A stretch of 46,669 nucleotides of DNA from Nostoc sp. JL34 (GTDB lineage Bacteria; Cyanobacteriota; Cyanobacteriia; Cyanobacteriales; Nostocaceae): positions 1-46,669 of the forward strand of contig NZ_JABXKQ010000040.1 in assembly GCF_017114945.1 (NCBI RefSeq), in the 5' to 3' direction. Below, piece by piece: positions 24,893 to 33,685 of the stretch (its first letter is position 1; every line of letters starts with the position of its first letter). The position numbers and the translations under genes are program-made. The notes under the pieces are model-generated. The model saw only the letters and a program-made list of their open reading frames with translations, did not search any database and was not told the origin of the DNA.

Positions 24893-25196
24893 GTTATCTC
24901 TCTAGTACACTCTGCCTTGAGTTATCACCTCAACAAAAGTCACTTTAACAGTTTGTATTGCCAAAAAATTTTCCATCATGATTTGTATTATCACTACAAA
25001 TCAAAACATCACTAAGCTATTAAGTATGCAAGTTACACATTATTTCGTTAAGTCATTTATAAATCAGTAGTCCTTCGCCAATTGCTACGAACAACTGACA
25101 AAGGACTACAGATGACCTTTACGAATAAGTGTACAGACATCTTATAACGTAGTGGTCTGACTATTTCTGGCATTACAACTTACGACAACATTACAC

Positions 25197-25290
25197 AAAC
25201 ATTGGCGGGTGTAAGCCGGATAATGTGAAAGGCCAAAGATAAGCGACCAATCATTATTATTCCCTACTTCTTACCTACCCGTCAATGTTT
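25197..25290. repeat. 94-bp stem element upstream of precursor 6
   Basis: AAACATTGGCGGGT (25197-25210) pairs with ACCCGTCAATGTTT (25277-25290), 14 pairs with one G-T. The interior is unpaired except for short stretches. It lies 113 bp before the last precursor gene, in a 510-bp gap (24893-25402) that also holds GTAGTCCTT/AAGGACTAC near 25067-25109. It could be a mobile hairpin or a structured leader. Confidence 0.5.
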
Positions 25291-25402
25291 TCGTATCAAG
25301 ATTACAGAATCGTTACTTTAACGGAAGTTACTGTAATTTTTGGTTAAGTGACTGAAAAAATTTTGCTAGACCATACTCGTTTTGTAGACGGAAGGATTTG
25401 TT

Positions 25403-25645
25403 ATGTCTAACATCACTCTTGAACAAGAAGAGCTTGCAGTTATTACAGAGTTGGATGACGAAAAAACGGTTGCCCTCGTAGGAGGAATTTCTTGGAAACC
25501 ACCACTAAAATGGCCGAAACCACCAAGACCTGAGCAACCGGAATCTTACCCACCTAAAGGCTATGGTGCTTTGATAAACCTAAAGATTGATCTTGATGTT
25601 GATCTTGATCTTAATCTTGGCAAGCTTCTTGGTGGCCTGTTGTAA
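25403..25645 (+). CDS. Double-glycine leader peptide, precursor 6 (Pro/Trp/Lys and Asp/Leu core)
   Basis: 80 aa; ATG at 25403 follows GACGGAAGGA. The leader MSNITLEQEELAV...LDDEKTVALVGG is 28 residues and clearly related to the tandem array leaders. The 52-residue core is different: ISWKPPLKWPKPPRPEQP, a basic Pro/Trp-rich part, then GYGALINLKIDLDVDLDLNL with alternating Asp and aliphatic residues, and LGKLLGGLL at the end. It has no Cys. The shared leader with an unrelated core is typical of precursor families that use one exporter. Confidence 0.78.
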   Translation: MSNITLEQEELAVITELDDEKTVALVGGISWKPPLKWPKPPRPEQPESYPPKGYGALINLKIDLDVDLDLNLGKLLGGLL

Positions 25646-25784
25646 ATTGCACATTTTTCGTTAAGGCTATCATTAATTCAGTGTTTAGATGTCAGTTAAT
25701 ATCTGACATCTGAACAAAGGATAGAAAGCGACGCTTACGGCTAAGTAGACTTTTCACGAGTTCTGTAAACTCTGTTTGATACTA

Positions 25785-25861
25785 GGGTGTAAAGGTGTAC
25801 AAGGGATTGATTATTTACGTTTAAGTAAAAGTGTTTTCCCTAAACCTTTACACCCTTTTTT
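25785..25861 (+). terminator. Terminator after the precursor genes
   Basis: GGGTGTAAAGGT (25785-25796) pairs perfectly with ACCTTTACACCC (25844-25855), followed directly by six Ts. The loop is long (47 nt) with weak inner pairing. It fits a Rho-independent terminator that separates the precursor genes from the exporter genes. No gene is seen in the rest of 25646-26166. Confidence 0.65.
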
Positions 25862-26166
25862 AAATGCTGTAAAAAGTTGGCTGGATTTCTACTGAATTTA
25901 TAAGTAAAGGCTTCTTCGCTGAGAATTAAATTCATGTATGAAAGATCAAAGATTTAACAATGTTTAATTTTTAATTTTCCGACTTCTCATAAGATGATAT
26001 GATAGTTTAACTTCTATTTCTGAGCATTAATACTGTCAAATAAGCAAACAATTGTATTGCTTATTTGATATTTAGGCTTGCAACTGCCAGTGATTGCAGC
26101 AGCAGTATTGTACTCACTCAAAACTGTTTTTTGTTTTCATTCCCATAGAGATTGGGACGGTGTTCG

Positions 26167-27606
26167 GTGATTAATCAAAAAAACGACCTGTTCCGCAAAG
26201 AAGCTTTAGAGCGTGCTTCTTCGCCTGAAGAACTAGATCAAATTATGCAGGTAGTCAGCCCGAAAAAGTGGCTACCTCTAGTTGCTGTTGGTTCGTTGGT
26301 GGCAACGGGGCTGACTTGGAGTTTTTTAGGTCGAATCCCAATTACGGTGACGGGTACTGGAATCATAGTCTATCCCAGTACAATTACCTCATTCCAGTCA
26401 CCGATCGCAGGTAAATTGCGAACAATCAACGTCCGAGTTGGCGACTATGTAAATAGAGGAGATGTGCTGGCGACGCTAGACCAAAGCGAACTGATGAAAC
26501 AGCTACAACTAGTCCGCTCTAAATTAGGGCAACTACAAACAGAAGATCGTGCTGTGAGCTTAGTCCAAGTACAACGGCAAAATGCAGACAAAGAAGCGAT
26601 TAAACAACAACGCCAATCTTTGCAGCAAAACCTCCAGGCGGTACAGAAACTCACCCCAATTTTAAGAGAGAAAGGGCTAAATTCGATTCAACGCGATCGC
26701 GCCAACCAAACCCAAAGCTTACAAGCACTGCGGGATCTCTTACCTACCTTCAAACAGAGATTGACCAACCGCCAGCAGCTATTGCAGGAGGGAGCAATTT
26801 CTGGCGATACAGTTTTACAGTCACAGCAAGACTACTTAAATGCTGTGACACAAATTAATGAAGCCGAATCACAAATCAAACAACTCGATGTCAAAGAAGC
26901 AGATGCCCAACGACAATACTTAGAGAATTTGAACTCAATTAAAGATTTGCAAGCGCAGTTAAAGCAACTAGATAGTAAAGAAGCGACAGCCGCGCAACAA
27001 GACTTAGAAACTGTAACCAACCGCAAAAAAGAAATTCAGGAAGTCCAGCGGAATATTGTGCAATTAGCACTGCAACTATCGAGCAACAGCTTAGTCAAGA
27101 GCAGTTACTCTGGACGAATTTTAGAAATCTCCGCAAGTCCTGGACAGGTTGTTTTACAGGGTACACCCATAGGAGCGATCGCTGCACAAAAGCGATCGGC
27201 TCAACCTGTGAGTGTGGCATTTTTTCCCGTTGGTGATGGTAAGCAAATTCAGCCAGGGATGAAGTTACAAGTTACACCTAGTACAGTGCAACGCGAACGC
27301 TTTGGTGGCATCATCGGTGCTGTCACAGATGTGTCAGCTTTTCCCGTGACTAAAGAAGGTGCATTAAGTGTAGTAGGCAATTCCGAATTTGTGGAAGCTT
27401 TGATGTCACAAGGGCCACAGATGCTAATTACTGCGCGACTGCAACCAGACAATTCGACCTTTAGCAATTACAAATGGTCTTCTTCCCAAGGGCCACAGAT
27501 GAAAGTCACTTCTGGAACGACTACCTCAGTCCAAGTCACTGTGGAAGAACGCGCCCCGATTACTTTTGTTCTACCGATTCTAAGATCCTGGAGTGGCATT
27601 TCGTGA
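26167..27606 (+). CDS. HlyD-type periplasmic adaptor of an NHLM-like peptide export system
   Basis: 479 aa from GTG at 26167; a TTG at 26152 is also possible. The N-terminus NDLFRKEALERASSPEELDQIMQVVSP matches my memory of the NHLM bacteriocin-system secretion protein family. One membrane helix lies at about 35-57. A biotinyl-lipoyl-like half motif (SPIAGKLRTINVRVGDYVNRGDVLATLD, about 78-105) is followed by about 200 residues of Gln-rich coiled coil, then the returning lipoyl half and beta-barrel (SGRILEISASPGQVVLQGTPIGAI). It would link the inner-membrane ABC transporter to an outer-membrane channel, which is not encoded here. It belongs with the precursor peptides upstream and the ABC fusion gene downstream. 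Confidence 0.88.
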   Translation: MINQKNDLFRKEALERASSPEELDQIMQVVSPKKWLPLVAVGSLVATGLTWSFLGRIPITVTGTGIIVYPSTITSFQSPIAGKLRTINVRVGDYVNRGDVLATLDQSELMKQLQLVRSKLGQLQTEDRAVSLVQVQRQNADKEAIKQQRQSLQQNLQAVQKLTPILREKGLNSIQRDRANQTQSLQALRDLLPTFKQRLTNRQQLLQEGAISGDTVLQSQQDYLNAVTQINEAESQIKQLDVKEADAQRQYLENLNSIKDLQAQLKQLDSKEATAAQQDLETVTNRKKEIQEVQRNIVQLALQLSSNSLVKSSYSGRILEISASPGQVVLQGTPIGAIAAQKRSAQPVSVAFFPVGDGKQIQPGMKLQVTPSTVQRERFGGIIGAVTDVSAFPVTKEGALSVVGNSEFVEALMSQGPQMLITARLQPDNSTFSNYKWSSSQGPQMKVTSGTTTSVQVTVEERAPITFVLPILRSWSGIS

Positions 27607-27746
27607 TATTGGCAATGAGAGGAATGAGGAAGAAATTATTAAAAATTTTACCCATCGAATCAATCTTGACGCTGTACTAGAGTGCGGAAATTACTTAAAT
27701 AAGAATGCATTTTGGCGTACTGAGAAAACAATGTATCTAATTATCT

Positions 27747-28019
27747 GCGGAAAACACTAAAATGAATACGCGATCTACTGAAATGAGAAGGCATTCAGGC
27801 ATTTTGCTTGCGGAAAACACCAAAATGAATAAACGATCTCTTGAAATGAGAAAGCAATATGTCTTTTTGCTTGCTGAATCTACTGAAATGAGTCCGCGAT
27901 TTACTGAAATGAGAAAGCATTTAGGCAAAATGAGAAAGCAATATGCCTTTTTGCTTGCTGAATCTACTGAAATGAGAAAGCATTTAAGCAAAATGAGAAA
28001 GCAATATACCTTTTTGCTT
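27747..28019. repeat. 13 x 21-nt periodic repeat between the adaptor and ABC genes
   Basis: Blocks starting at 27747, 27810, 27873, 27957 and ending at 28019 have lengths 63, 63, 84 and 63, all multiples of 21 nt, with words such as CTACTGAAATGAGAAAGCA and TTTTTGCTTGCTGAATC recurring. Because the period is 7 codons, both strands stay open. The plus strand could encode a heptad-patterned 117-aa peptide (27762-28115) with EMRKHLS KMRKQYA FLLAEST units, but there is no good ribosome-binding site, so it is not called as a gene. Confidence 0.7.
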
Positions 28020-28063
28020 ATTAATTTGGCTTACAGCTATTTTCAGGTAAATAGACCACGTGG

Positions 28064-28091
28064 TAGGGGCACAGCATTGCTGTGCCCTTAC
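28064..28091. repeat. Dispersed hairpin of the 'GGGCACAGCA' type
   Basis: TAGGGGCACAGCA (28064-28076) pairs with TGCTGTGCCCTTA (28079-28091) with one G-T pair across a 2-nt gap. It is a common small intergenic palindrome, here between the 21-nt repeat array and the ABC transporter gene. Confidence 0.65.
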
Positions 28092-28257
28092 GACAGATGT
28101 GGTTCAAATACATAAAAACTGCTGTAATCAATACAATCAAGACTTCCGAAGGGAACAGTAGTGTAATACAGCAATTTTAGTCATGTTGAAAAATAGCTAA
28201 AAATTTATGTTTAAACGCTTAAATTAAGCCAAAGTCCAAGTTTTAAAAAATATTTTT

Positions 28258-31200
28258 ATGTTCTGGCGAAATCTGCAAAATATATTAGGGCGCTTGCGTA
28301 AAAACAAGCGGTGTCATACTCCTACTCTGCTGCAAATGGAGGTAGTAGAATGCGGCGCTGCTGCTTTGGGAATTATTCTCGGTTATTACAATCGCATTGT
28401 CCCATTGACAGAACTAAGACAAGCGTGTGGTGTCTCGCGGGATGGAGTTAGTGCCTTAAATATCTTGAAGGCTGCCAGAAATTATCGACTCAGCGCTAAA
28501 AGCTTTAAAACCAACTTAGCTGGCTTATTGCAGTTAAAATTTCCCTACATTGTATTTTGGAACTTTAACCATTTTTTAGTAGTAGAAGGAATCGGCAAAC
28601 AGCGAGTTTATCTCAATGACCCTGCTACTGGACGGCGCATCGTCTCCTTAGAAGAATTCAGCGGCGCATACACGGGTGTGGTGCTAGTTTTAGAGCCTAG
28701 TTCCGAGTTCCAGCAAGGAGGACGCAAGCCCAGCACAATCTTAGCTTTGTGGTCGCGGTTGCGAGGCTCCATTGGCGCATTACTTTACTGCGTGCTGGCA
28801 GGATTTTTGTTAGTAATTCCGGGACTGGCGCTACCTGCATTCTCCCAGGTATTTGTAGACAACGTATTGATTGAGCATCGGTATGAGTGGTTGCGTCCCC
28901 TAATTTTAGGCATGATCTTTACAGCCGGACTCAGTGGATTTTTGACGCTGCTACAGTTGCAGTTTTTGCGTCAAATGAAAATTAAATTGTCCGTGGGCAT
29001 GGAGAGTAAATTTCTCTGGCACATTTTACGCCTACCCATGAGTTTTTACGATCAGCGGTATGCTGGGGAAATCAGTAGCCGTATGCAACTCAACGACAGC
29101 ATCGCTAATATGCTTTCTGGTGAATTAGCGACTACAGCGATCGCAACAGTATCAGTATTTATATATGTAGTGGTGATGCTGCAATATGATGTTGTACTAA
29201 CTTTAATTGCGATCGCCTTTGTCATTATCAACCTTGCCGCTTTACAGTGGGTAAGAGGGCGGCGCATAGATGCCAATATCAAACTCATCCAAGAAGAGGG
29301 AAAAGTTCGCGGCGTAGAAATTTCTGGTCTTCAGAGTATGGAGACGCTAAAAGCATCTGGATTAGAGTCAGATTTCTTCTCCCGTTGGGCGGGTCACTAT
29401 GCCAAAGCCATTAACACCCAGCAGGAATTAGAGGAAACAAACCAGACAATAGGTATTTTACCATCTTTTCTGTCAGCGATCGCTTCGATGCTGCTTTTAG
29501 CTGTAGGCGGTTTGCGAGTCATGGATGGAGCCTTGAGCATCGGCATGTTAATAGCCTTTCTCGGCATGATGCAAAGGTTTTTTGCCCCAGTAAGTAATCT
29601 CATCAGCCTGGGGAGCCAACTCCAAGAGATGGAAGGTAATCTGACTCGCCTTGATGATGTCTTATGTAACCCTATTGACCGGCAGTTGCAGCAGGGAGGC
29701 AGGGAGGCAGGGGAGCAGGGGAGCAGGGGAGCAGGGAAGAAAGAGGACAATTGCAATCTTTCCCCTCTGCCCCTCTGCCCCTCTGCCCCCTTGCCCAAAC
29801 TCCAGGGGTATGTTGAATTACGCAATGTGACATTTGGCTATAGCCAAATTGCCCCGCCGTTAATTGAAAATTTTAATCTTTTGCTCAAGCCAGGGCAGCG
29901 AGTTGCCTTGGTGGGTGGGAGTGGTTCTGGTAAGTCTACTGTTGCCAAACTTTTATGTGGACTTTACGAACCGTGGCAGGGAGAAATTCGATTCGACGGC
30001 AAATCTAGAGAGCAAATTTCTCGCCAGGTACTAGCCAATTCTATTTCTGTTGTAGAGCAAGAGATTTTGTTATTTGCTGGCAGCGTCAGAGACAACTTGA
30101 CGCTTTGGGATACTACCATACCTGACAGTCATCTTGTCCGAGCTTGTCAAGACGCAGCGCTTCACGATGTAATCCTTTCACTGCCTGGAGGCTATCATGC
30201 TGACCTTTTGGAAGGTGCTACTAATTTGAGTGGTGGTCAGCGACAGCGGCTAGAAATTGCCCGTGCTTTGGTGAATAATCCCAGTATCCTAATCATGGAT
30301 GAGGCCACCAGCGCCCTGGATGCCGAAACAGAAAAGACCGTCAGTCGTAATCTGCGGTTGCGCGGTTGCACTTGCATCATCGTGGCGCATCGACTCTCAA
30401 CTATCCGAGATTGTGATGAAATTATTGTCCTCGATCGCGGCAAGATAGTCCAACGGGGAAGCCATGAAGAATTGCAGCAAGTTGAAGGGCCGTATTTACA
30501 ATTAATTCGCAGTGAGGGAGCAGGGGAGCAGGGGAGCAGGGGAGCAGGGGAGGCAGGGGAGGCAGGGGAGGCAGGGGAAGAAAATACTTCCTTGTCTTTG
30601 TCTTCCTTGTTTCTCTCATCTCCCTCATCCCTCTTGTCCTTCGCAAATCTCAAAGGACAACACTATCGTTTTCAATGCAATGAATCGCTACTGCTAAATG
30701 ACCCAGAGACAATTTGGCTGGTAAAATCTGGTTATTTGGCGCTATTTGCGATCGCAGTCAATGATGGCATTCCAGAAGGCACTCGTCGCTATTTATTTAG
30801 TAGCACAGCCGGACAGGCGATGTTTGCGATTGCACCAAGTTTAGCGGGTAAGCAGCAAGAGGTTTTAGCAGTGTCGCTGGAGGAGACAGAAATTCTCAAA
30901 GTATCCAGAGCAGACTTTAACCAGTTGTTTGCTGACGCTAATAAAGAAGTAGTGTTTTTGATAGAACGCTGGATTGATCAATTAAGTTTGGTAATTGCTG
31001 GTATCACTACGCCAACGACACCAACATCGCTGCCAAAAATCCGCCAGTTCTCCTTAGTCGAAGACCAAATCTTCCAGCCACATCAAATATCGTGGGTGCA
31101 AATTCTCCAAGGACGTGCTAAATGGATGGGGTTTGCAGAATTGCCGTTAACTCCTGCCTCTGGAATATTGCCTTTAGCTGCAAATATGTGGTTACAAGCA

Positions 31201-33567
31201 AATAACACTGTGGAGTTGAAAAGTGTTAACACCGCAGAAATCGCAGATATCAATTCCCTGTTAGGTGGTTTGTCCCAACTACAAACCTACTTCCTCCACT
31301 GCATTAATCTCCTACAACGCCAGGAGATGGATGCAGAATTACTAAGATTTCAAGCCAGAGAACGTCTTGAAAGCCAAGTGATGCAAGAGACGTTAGCAGA
31401 ATTAGCATCTGTATTGCCACAGCCAAAGTCAGACGGGCTAAATAATAGTTTAGGATTCAGTAGTAATCTTGATGCAACTGACCCAAATCAAGCCTTACTA
31501 ATTGCTGCTGGTGCTGTGGGACGAGCATTAGGAATTAAAATTTGTCCGCCAGCTGCCTCAGAAGATTCTAATCGAGTCCAAGATCCTGTAGAAGCGATCG
31601 CTCGTGCTTCGCGTATCCGCGTGCGGCGGATTCAGTTGCGGGACAATTGGTGGCAAAAGGATTGCGGGGCGATGTTGGCATTTACGCTTGCCGATAAACA
31701 ACCAGTGGCACTATTACCAGTGTCTGATACACGTTACAAACTCTACGTTCCTGGGGAACAAAGGACTATCTCTGTCGATGCACGCATAGCAGCAGTCCTA
31801 GCTAAGACTGCCTACGCATTCTATCGACCTTTACCTGATAAAAAGCTGAAAACTTTTGATTTACTTCAGTTTGCTCTCCAAGGACATTACAAGGAACTAA
31901 TTATAGTTTTAGTAATGGGAATTACCATCAGTCTGTTAGGAATGCTAACACCTCAAGCTACGGCTATCCTGATCGATAAAGCGATCCCAGATGCTAATCG
32001 AGGCTTGTTGAGCCAAATTGCTGTTGGTTTAGTGGCTGCTGCCTTTGGTGGAACGCTGTTTCAATTAGCCCTTGGGTTTGCCACAATTAGGCTGGAAACT
32101 TTTGCCGATTCCTCCACCCAAGCCGCAGTGTGGGATCGATTATTAAACTTGAAGGTTTCCTTTTTTCGCTCTTTCTCAGTTGGTGACTTGGATTCTAGAG
32201 TCACGGCTATTACTCAAATTCGCCAGCGACTGGGTAACACAGTCTTAAAAACAATTTTCTCCAGTTTGTTCTCACTACTAAATTTGGGATTGTTATTTTA
32301 CTACAATGTTTCCTTAGCTCTCATAGCTTGTGCAGTGGCACTGGTAAATATTGCCGTCACTATCATCTCTGGTACTCTGATTGTCCGTAAAGTTCGCCCA
32401 TTACTAGAGTTACAAGGACAAATTTTTGGCGTGATGGTGCAGTTAATTAATGGAGTTGCCAAACTCCGAGTCGCCAAAGCTGAAGCCCGCGCTTTTGCCT
32501 ACTGGGGTAAACAGTATACACATCAACTGAAATTAATGCTGAGTACCCAAGGCATTGAAGACAGCCTCGCGGTGATCAATCAAGTATTACCTGTGTTAAC
32601 CACTGCTGCTCTCTTCTGGTTTGCTACTAGCTTAATTGGGCAATCCCAAACTCCTGGAGGAGGTGGTTTATCCACTGGCACTTTCTTAGCATTCAACGTT
32701 GCTTTTGGCACGTTTATTAATGGAGCCACTAGCTTAAGCAGCACAGTTGTGGAAGTTTTGCAAGTCTTACCCTTGTGGCAACGGGCCCAACCAATTTTGC
32801 AAGCTGAACCAGAAATTAGTTCTGCTCAAGCAGATCCGGGTAGGCTATCGGGTAAATTAGTTGTAGACCGGGTAACTTTCCGCTATCGCGATGATGGCCC
32901 CTTGACGTTGGATAATGTCAACATTCGGGCTGAACCAGGAGAATTTATTGCCATTGTTGGGCCTTCTGGCAGCGGTAAATCAACTTTATTAAGGTTACTT
33001 TTGGGGTTTGAATTCCCGAAATCTGGCACGATTTACTACGACGGACAAGACTTAGCTTCTTTGGATGTCCATGCTGTACGCCGTCAATTGGGTGTGGTAC
33101 TGCAAAATAGTCGGTTGATGTCAGCCTCTATTTTCGAGAATATTGCCAGTGGTGCTTTGGTGACGATGGACGAAGCTTGGTCAGCAGCCCAGATGGCAGG
33201 TTTTGCAGATGATGTTGCAGCAATGCCCATGCAGATGCATACAATCGTCAGTGAGGGAGGTAGTAATCTTTCTGGTGGACAACGACAACGGCTGTTGATT
33301 GCTAGAGCGTTGGTGTTGAAACCCCGGATTTTGCTATTCGATGAGGCGACTAGCGCTTTAGATAACAGAACCCAGGCAATTGTTAGTGAAAGTTTACAAC
33401 AGCTAAAGGTAACTAGGGTTGCGATCGCTCATCGCCTCAGTACTATTCAAAACGCTGATCGAATTTACGTACTTGCAAATGGCAAAGTAGTGCAGCAGGG
33501 TAGTTTCGTTGAACTAGGAAATCAATCAGGGCTATTTGCACAACTCATGATGCAACAGTTGCTTTAA
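28258..33567 (+). CDS. Fused NHLM-type exporter: C39 peptidase-ABC transporter joined to a second ABC transporter
   Basis: 1769 aa. Part 1 (1 to about 750): C39 peptidase with Cys32 (QMEVVECGAAAL), His105 (NFNHFLVV) and Asp121 (YLNDPATG); an ABC membrane domain; an ATPase with Walker A GGSGSGKS (553-560) and LSGGQRQR (from 657). Part 2 (about 800-1769): the cyclic-nucleotide-domain-like N-terminus of the second NHLM transporter (IWLVKSGYLALFAI), a second membrane domain, Walker A GPSGSGKS (1568-1575) and LSGGQRQR (from 1671). These halves are usually separate genes of about 720 and 950 aa. The joint (about 752-795) is low-complexity sequence from a G-rich intergenic repeat, and a second such insert lies at about 480-516 between membrane domain and ATPase 1. 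It should cut leaders at VGG and export the six upstream peptides. Confidence 0.9.
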   Translation: MFWRNLQNILGRLRKNKRCHTPTLLQMEVVECGAAALGIILGYYNRIVPLTELRQACGVSRDGVSALNILKAARNYRLSAKSFKTNLAGLLQLKFPYIVFWNFNHFLVVEGIGKQRVYLNDPATGRRIVSLEEFSGAYTGVVLVLEPSSEFQQGGRKPSTILALWSRLRGSIGALLYCVLAGFLLVIPGLALPAFSQVFVDNVLIEHRYEWLRPLILGMIFTAGLSGFLTLLQLQFLRQMKIKLSVGMESKFLWHILRLPMSFYDQRYAGEISSRMQLNDSIANMLSGELATTAIATVSVFIYVVVMLQYDVVLTLIAIAFVIINLAALQWVRGRRIDANIKLIQEEGKVRGVEISGLQSMETLKASGLESDFFSRWAGHYAKAINTQQELEETNQTIGILPSFLSAIASMLLLAVGGLRVMDGALSIGMLIAFLGMMQRFFAPVSNLISLGSQLQEMEGNLTRLDDVLCNPIDRQLQQGGREAGEQGSRGAGKKEDNCNLSPLPLCPSAPLPKLQGYVELRNVTFGYSQIAPPLIENFNLLLKPGQRVALVGGSGSGKSTVAKLLCGLYEPWQGEIRFDGKSREQISRQVLANSISVVEQEILLFAGSVRDNLTLWDTTIPDSHLVRACQDAALHDVILSLPGGYHADLLEGATNLSGGQRQRLEIARALVNNPSILIMDEATSALDAETEKTVSRNLRLRGCTCIIVAHRLSTIRDCDEIIVLDRGKIVQRGSHEELQQVEGPYLQLIRSEGAGEQGSRGAGEAGEAGEAGEENTSLSLSSLFLSSPSSLLSFANLKGQHYRFQCNESLLLNDPETIWLVKSGYLALFAIAVNDGIPEGTRRYLFSSTAGQAMFAIAPSLAGKQQEVLAVSLEETEILKVSRADFNQLFADANKEVVFLIERWIDQLSLVIAGITTPTTPTSLPKIRQFSLVEDQIFQPHQISWVQILQGRAKWMGFAELPLTPASGILPLAANMWLQANNTVELKSVNTAEIADINSLLGGLSQLQTYFLHCINLLQRQEMDAELLRFQARERLESQVMQETLAELASVLPQPKSDGLNNSLGFSSNLDATDPNQALLIAAGAVGRALGIKICPPAASEDSNRVQDPVEAIARASRIRVRRIQLRDNWWQKDCGAMLAFTLADKQPVALLPVSDTRYKLYVPGEQRTISVDARIAAVLAKTAYAFYRPLPDKKLKTFDLLQFALQGHYKELIIVLVMGITISLLGMLTPQATAILIDKAIPDANRGLLSQIAVGLVAAAFGGTLFQLALGFATIRLETFADSSTQAAVWDRLLNLKVSFFRSFSVGDLDSRVTAITQIRQRLGNTVLKTIFSSLFSLLNLGLLFYYNVSLALIACAVALVNIAVTIISGTLIVRKVRPLLELQGQIFGVMVQLINGVAKLRVAKAEARAFAYWGKQYTHQLKLMLSTQGIEDSLAVINQVLPVLTTAALFWFATSLIGQSQTPGGGGLSTGTFLAFNVAFGTFINGATSLSSTVVEVLQVLPLWQRAQPILQAEPEISSAQADPGRLSGKLVVDRVTFRYRDDGPLTLDNVNIRAEPGEFIAIVGPSGSGKSTLLRLLLGFEFPKSGTIYYDGQDLASLDVHAVRRQLGVVLQNSRLMSASIFENIASGALVTMDEAWSAAQMAGFADDVAAMPMQMHTIVSEGGSNLSGGQRQRLLIARALVLKPRILLFDEATSALDNRTQAIVSESLQQLKVTRVAIAHRLSTIQNADRIYVLANGKVVQQGSFVELGNQSGLFAQLMMQQLL
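29691..29797. repeat. G-rich/C-rich repeat inside the exporter gene, first copy
   Basis: Repeated GCAGGGAG/GCAGGGGA units at 29691-29746 are followed at about 29759-29797 by CCCCTCTG units, which can fold back on the G-rich part. The frame stays open and encodes Gly/Glu/Arg- then Pro/Leu/Cys-rich residues (about 480-516) between the first membrane domain and ATPase. Confidence 0.85.
30512..30580. repeat. G-rich repeat at the fusion joint of the exporter gene, second copy
   Basis: GCAGGGGA and GGCAGGGGA units run from 30512 to 30580 and are read as repeated EQGSRGAG and EAGEAG. A T/C-rich stretch (to about 30640) read as Ser/Leu follows. This lies exactly between the first and second transporter halves. 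Confidence 0.85.
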
Positions 33568-33685
33568 CTGAGTATTGGGAAAATTTCTTCAGATTAAAAA
33601 GTGATAAAAACCAATCAATCTGGAGAAATCGTTCTATTTACCCACATTCCGCTTTTAAAAAACCCTCCAATAATACATTTAGACC

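Noticed and set aside
23964..24938. CRISPR array
   Set aside because: The 328-bp repeats are whole genes with spacers, far too long and without unique spacer units.
27747..28019. CRISPR-like or coding repeat
   Set aside because: Units are contiguous multiples of 21 nt without unique spacers, and the plus-strand frame has no credible ribosome-binding site, so it is listed only as a repeat.
29397..30697. Minus- and plus-strand open frames over the G-rich parts of the exporter gene
   Set aside because: Low-complexity repeats leave all frames open; only the exporter frame carries conserved ATPase motifs.
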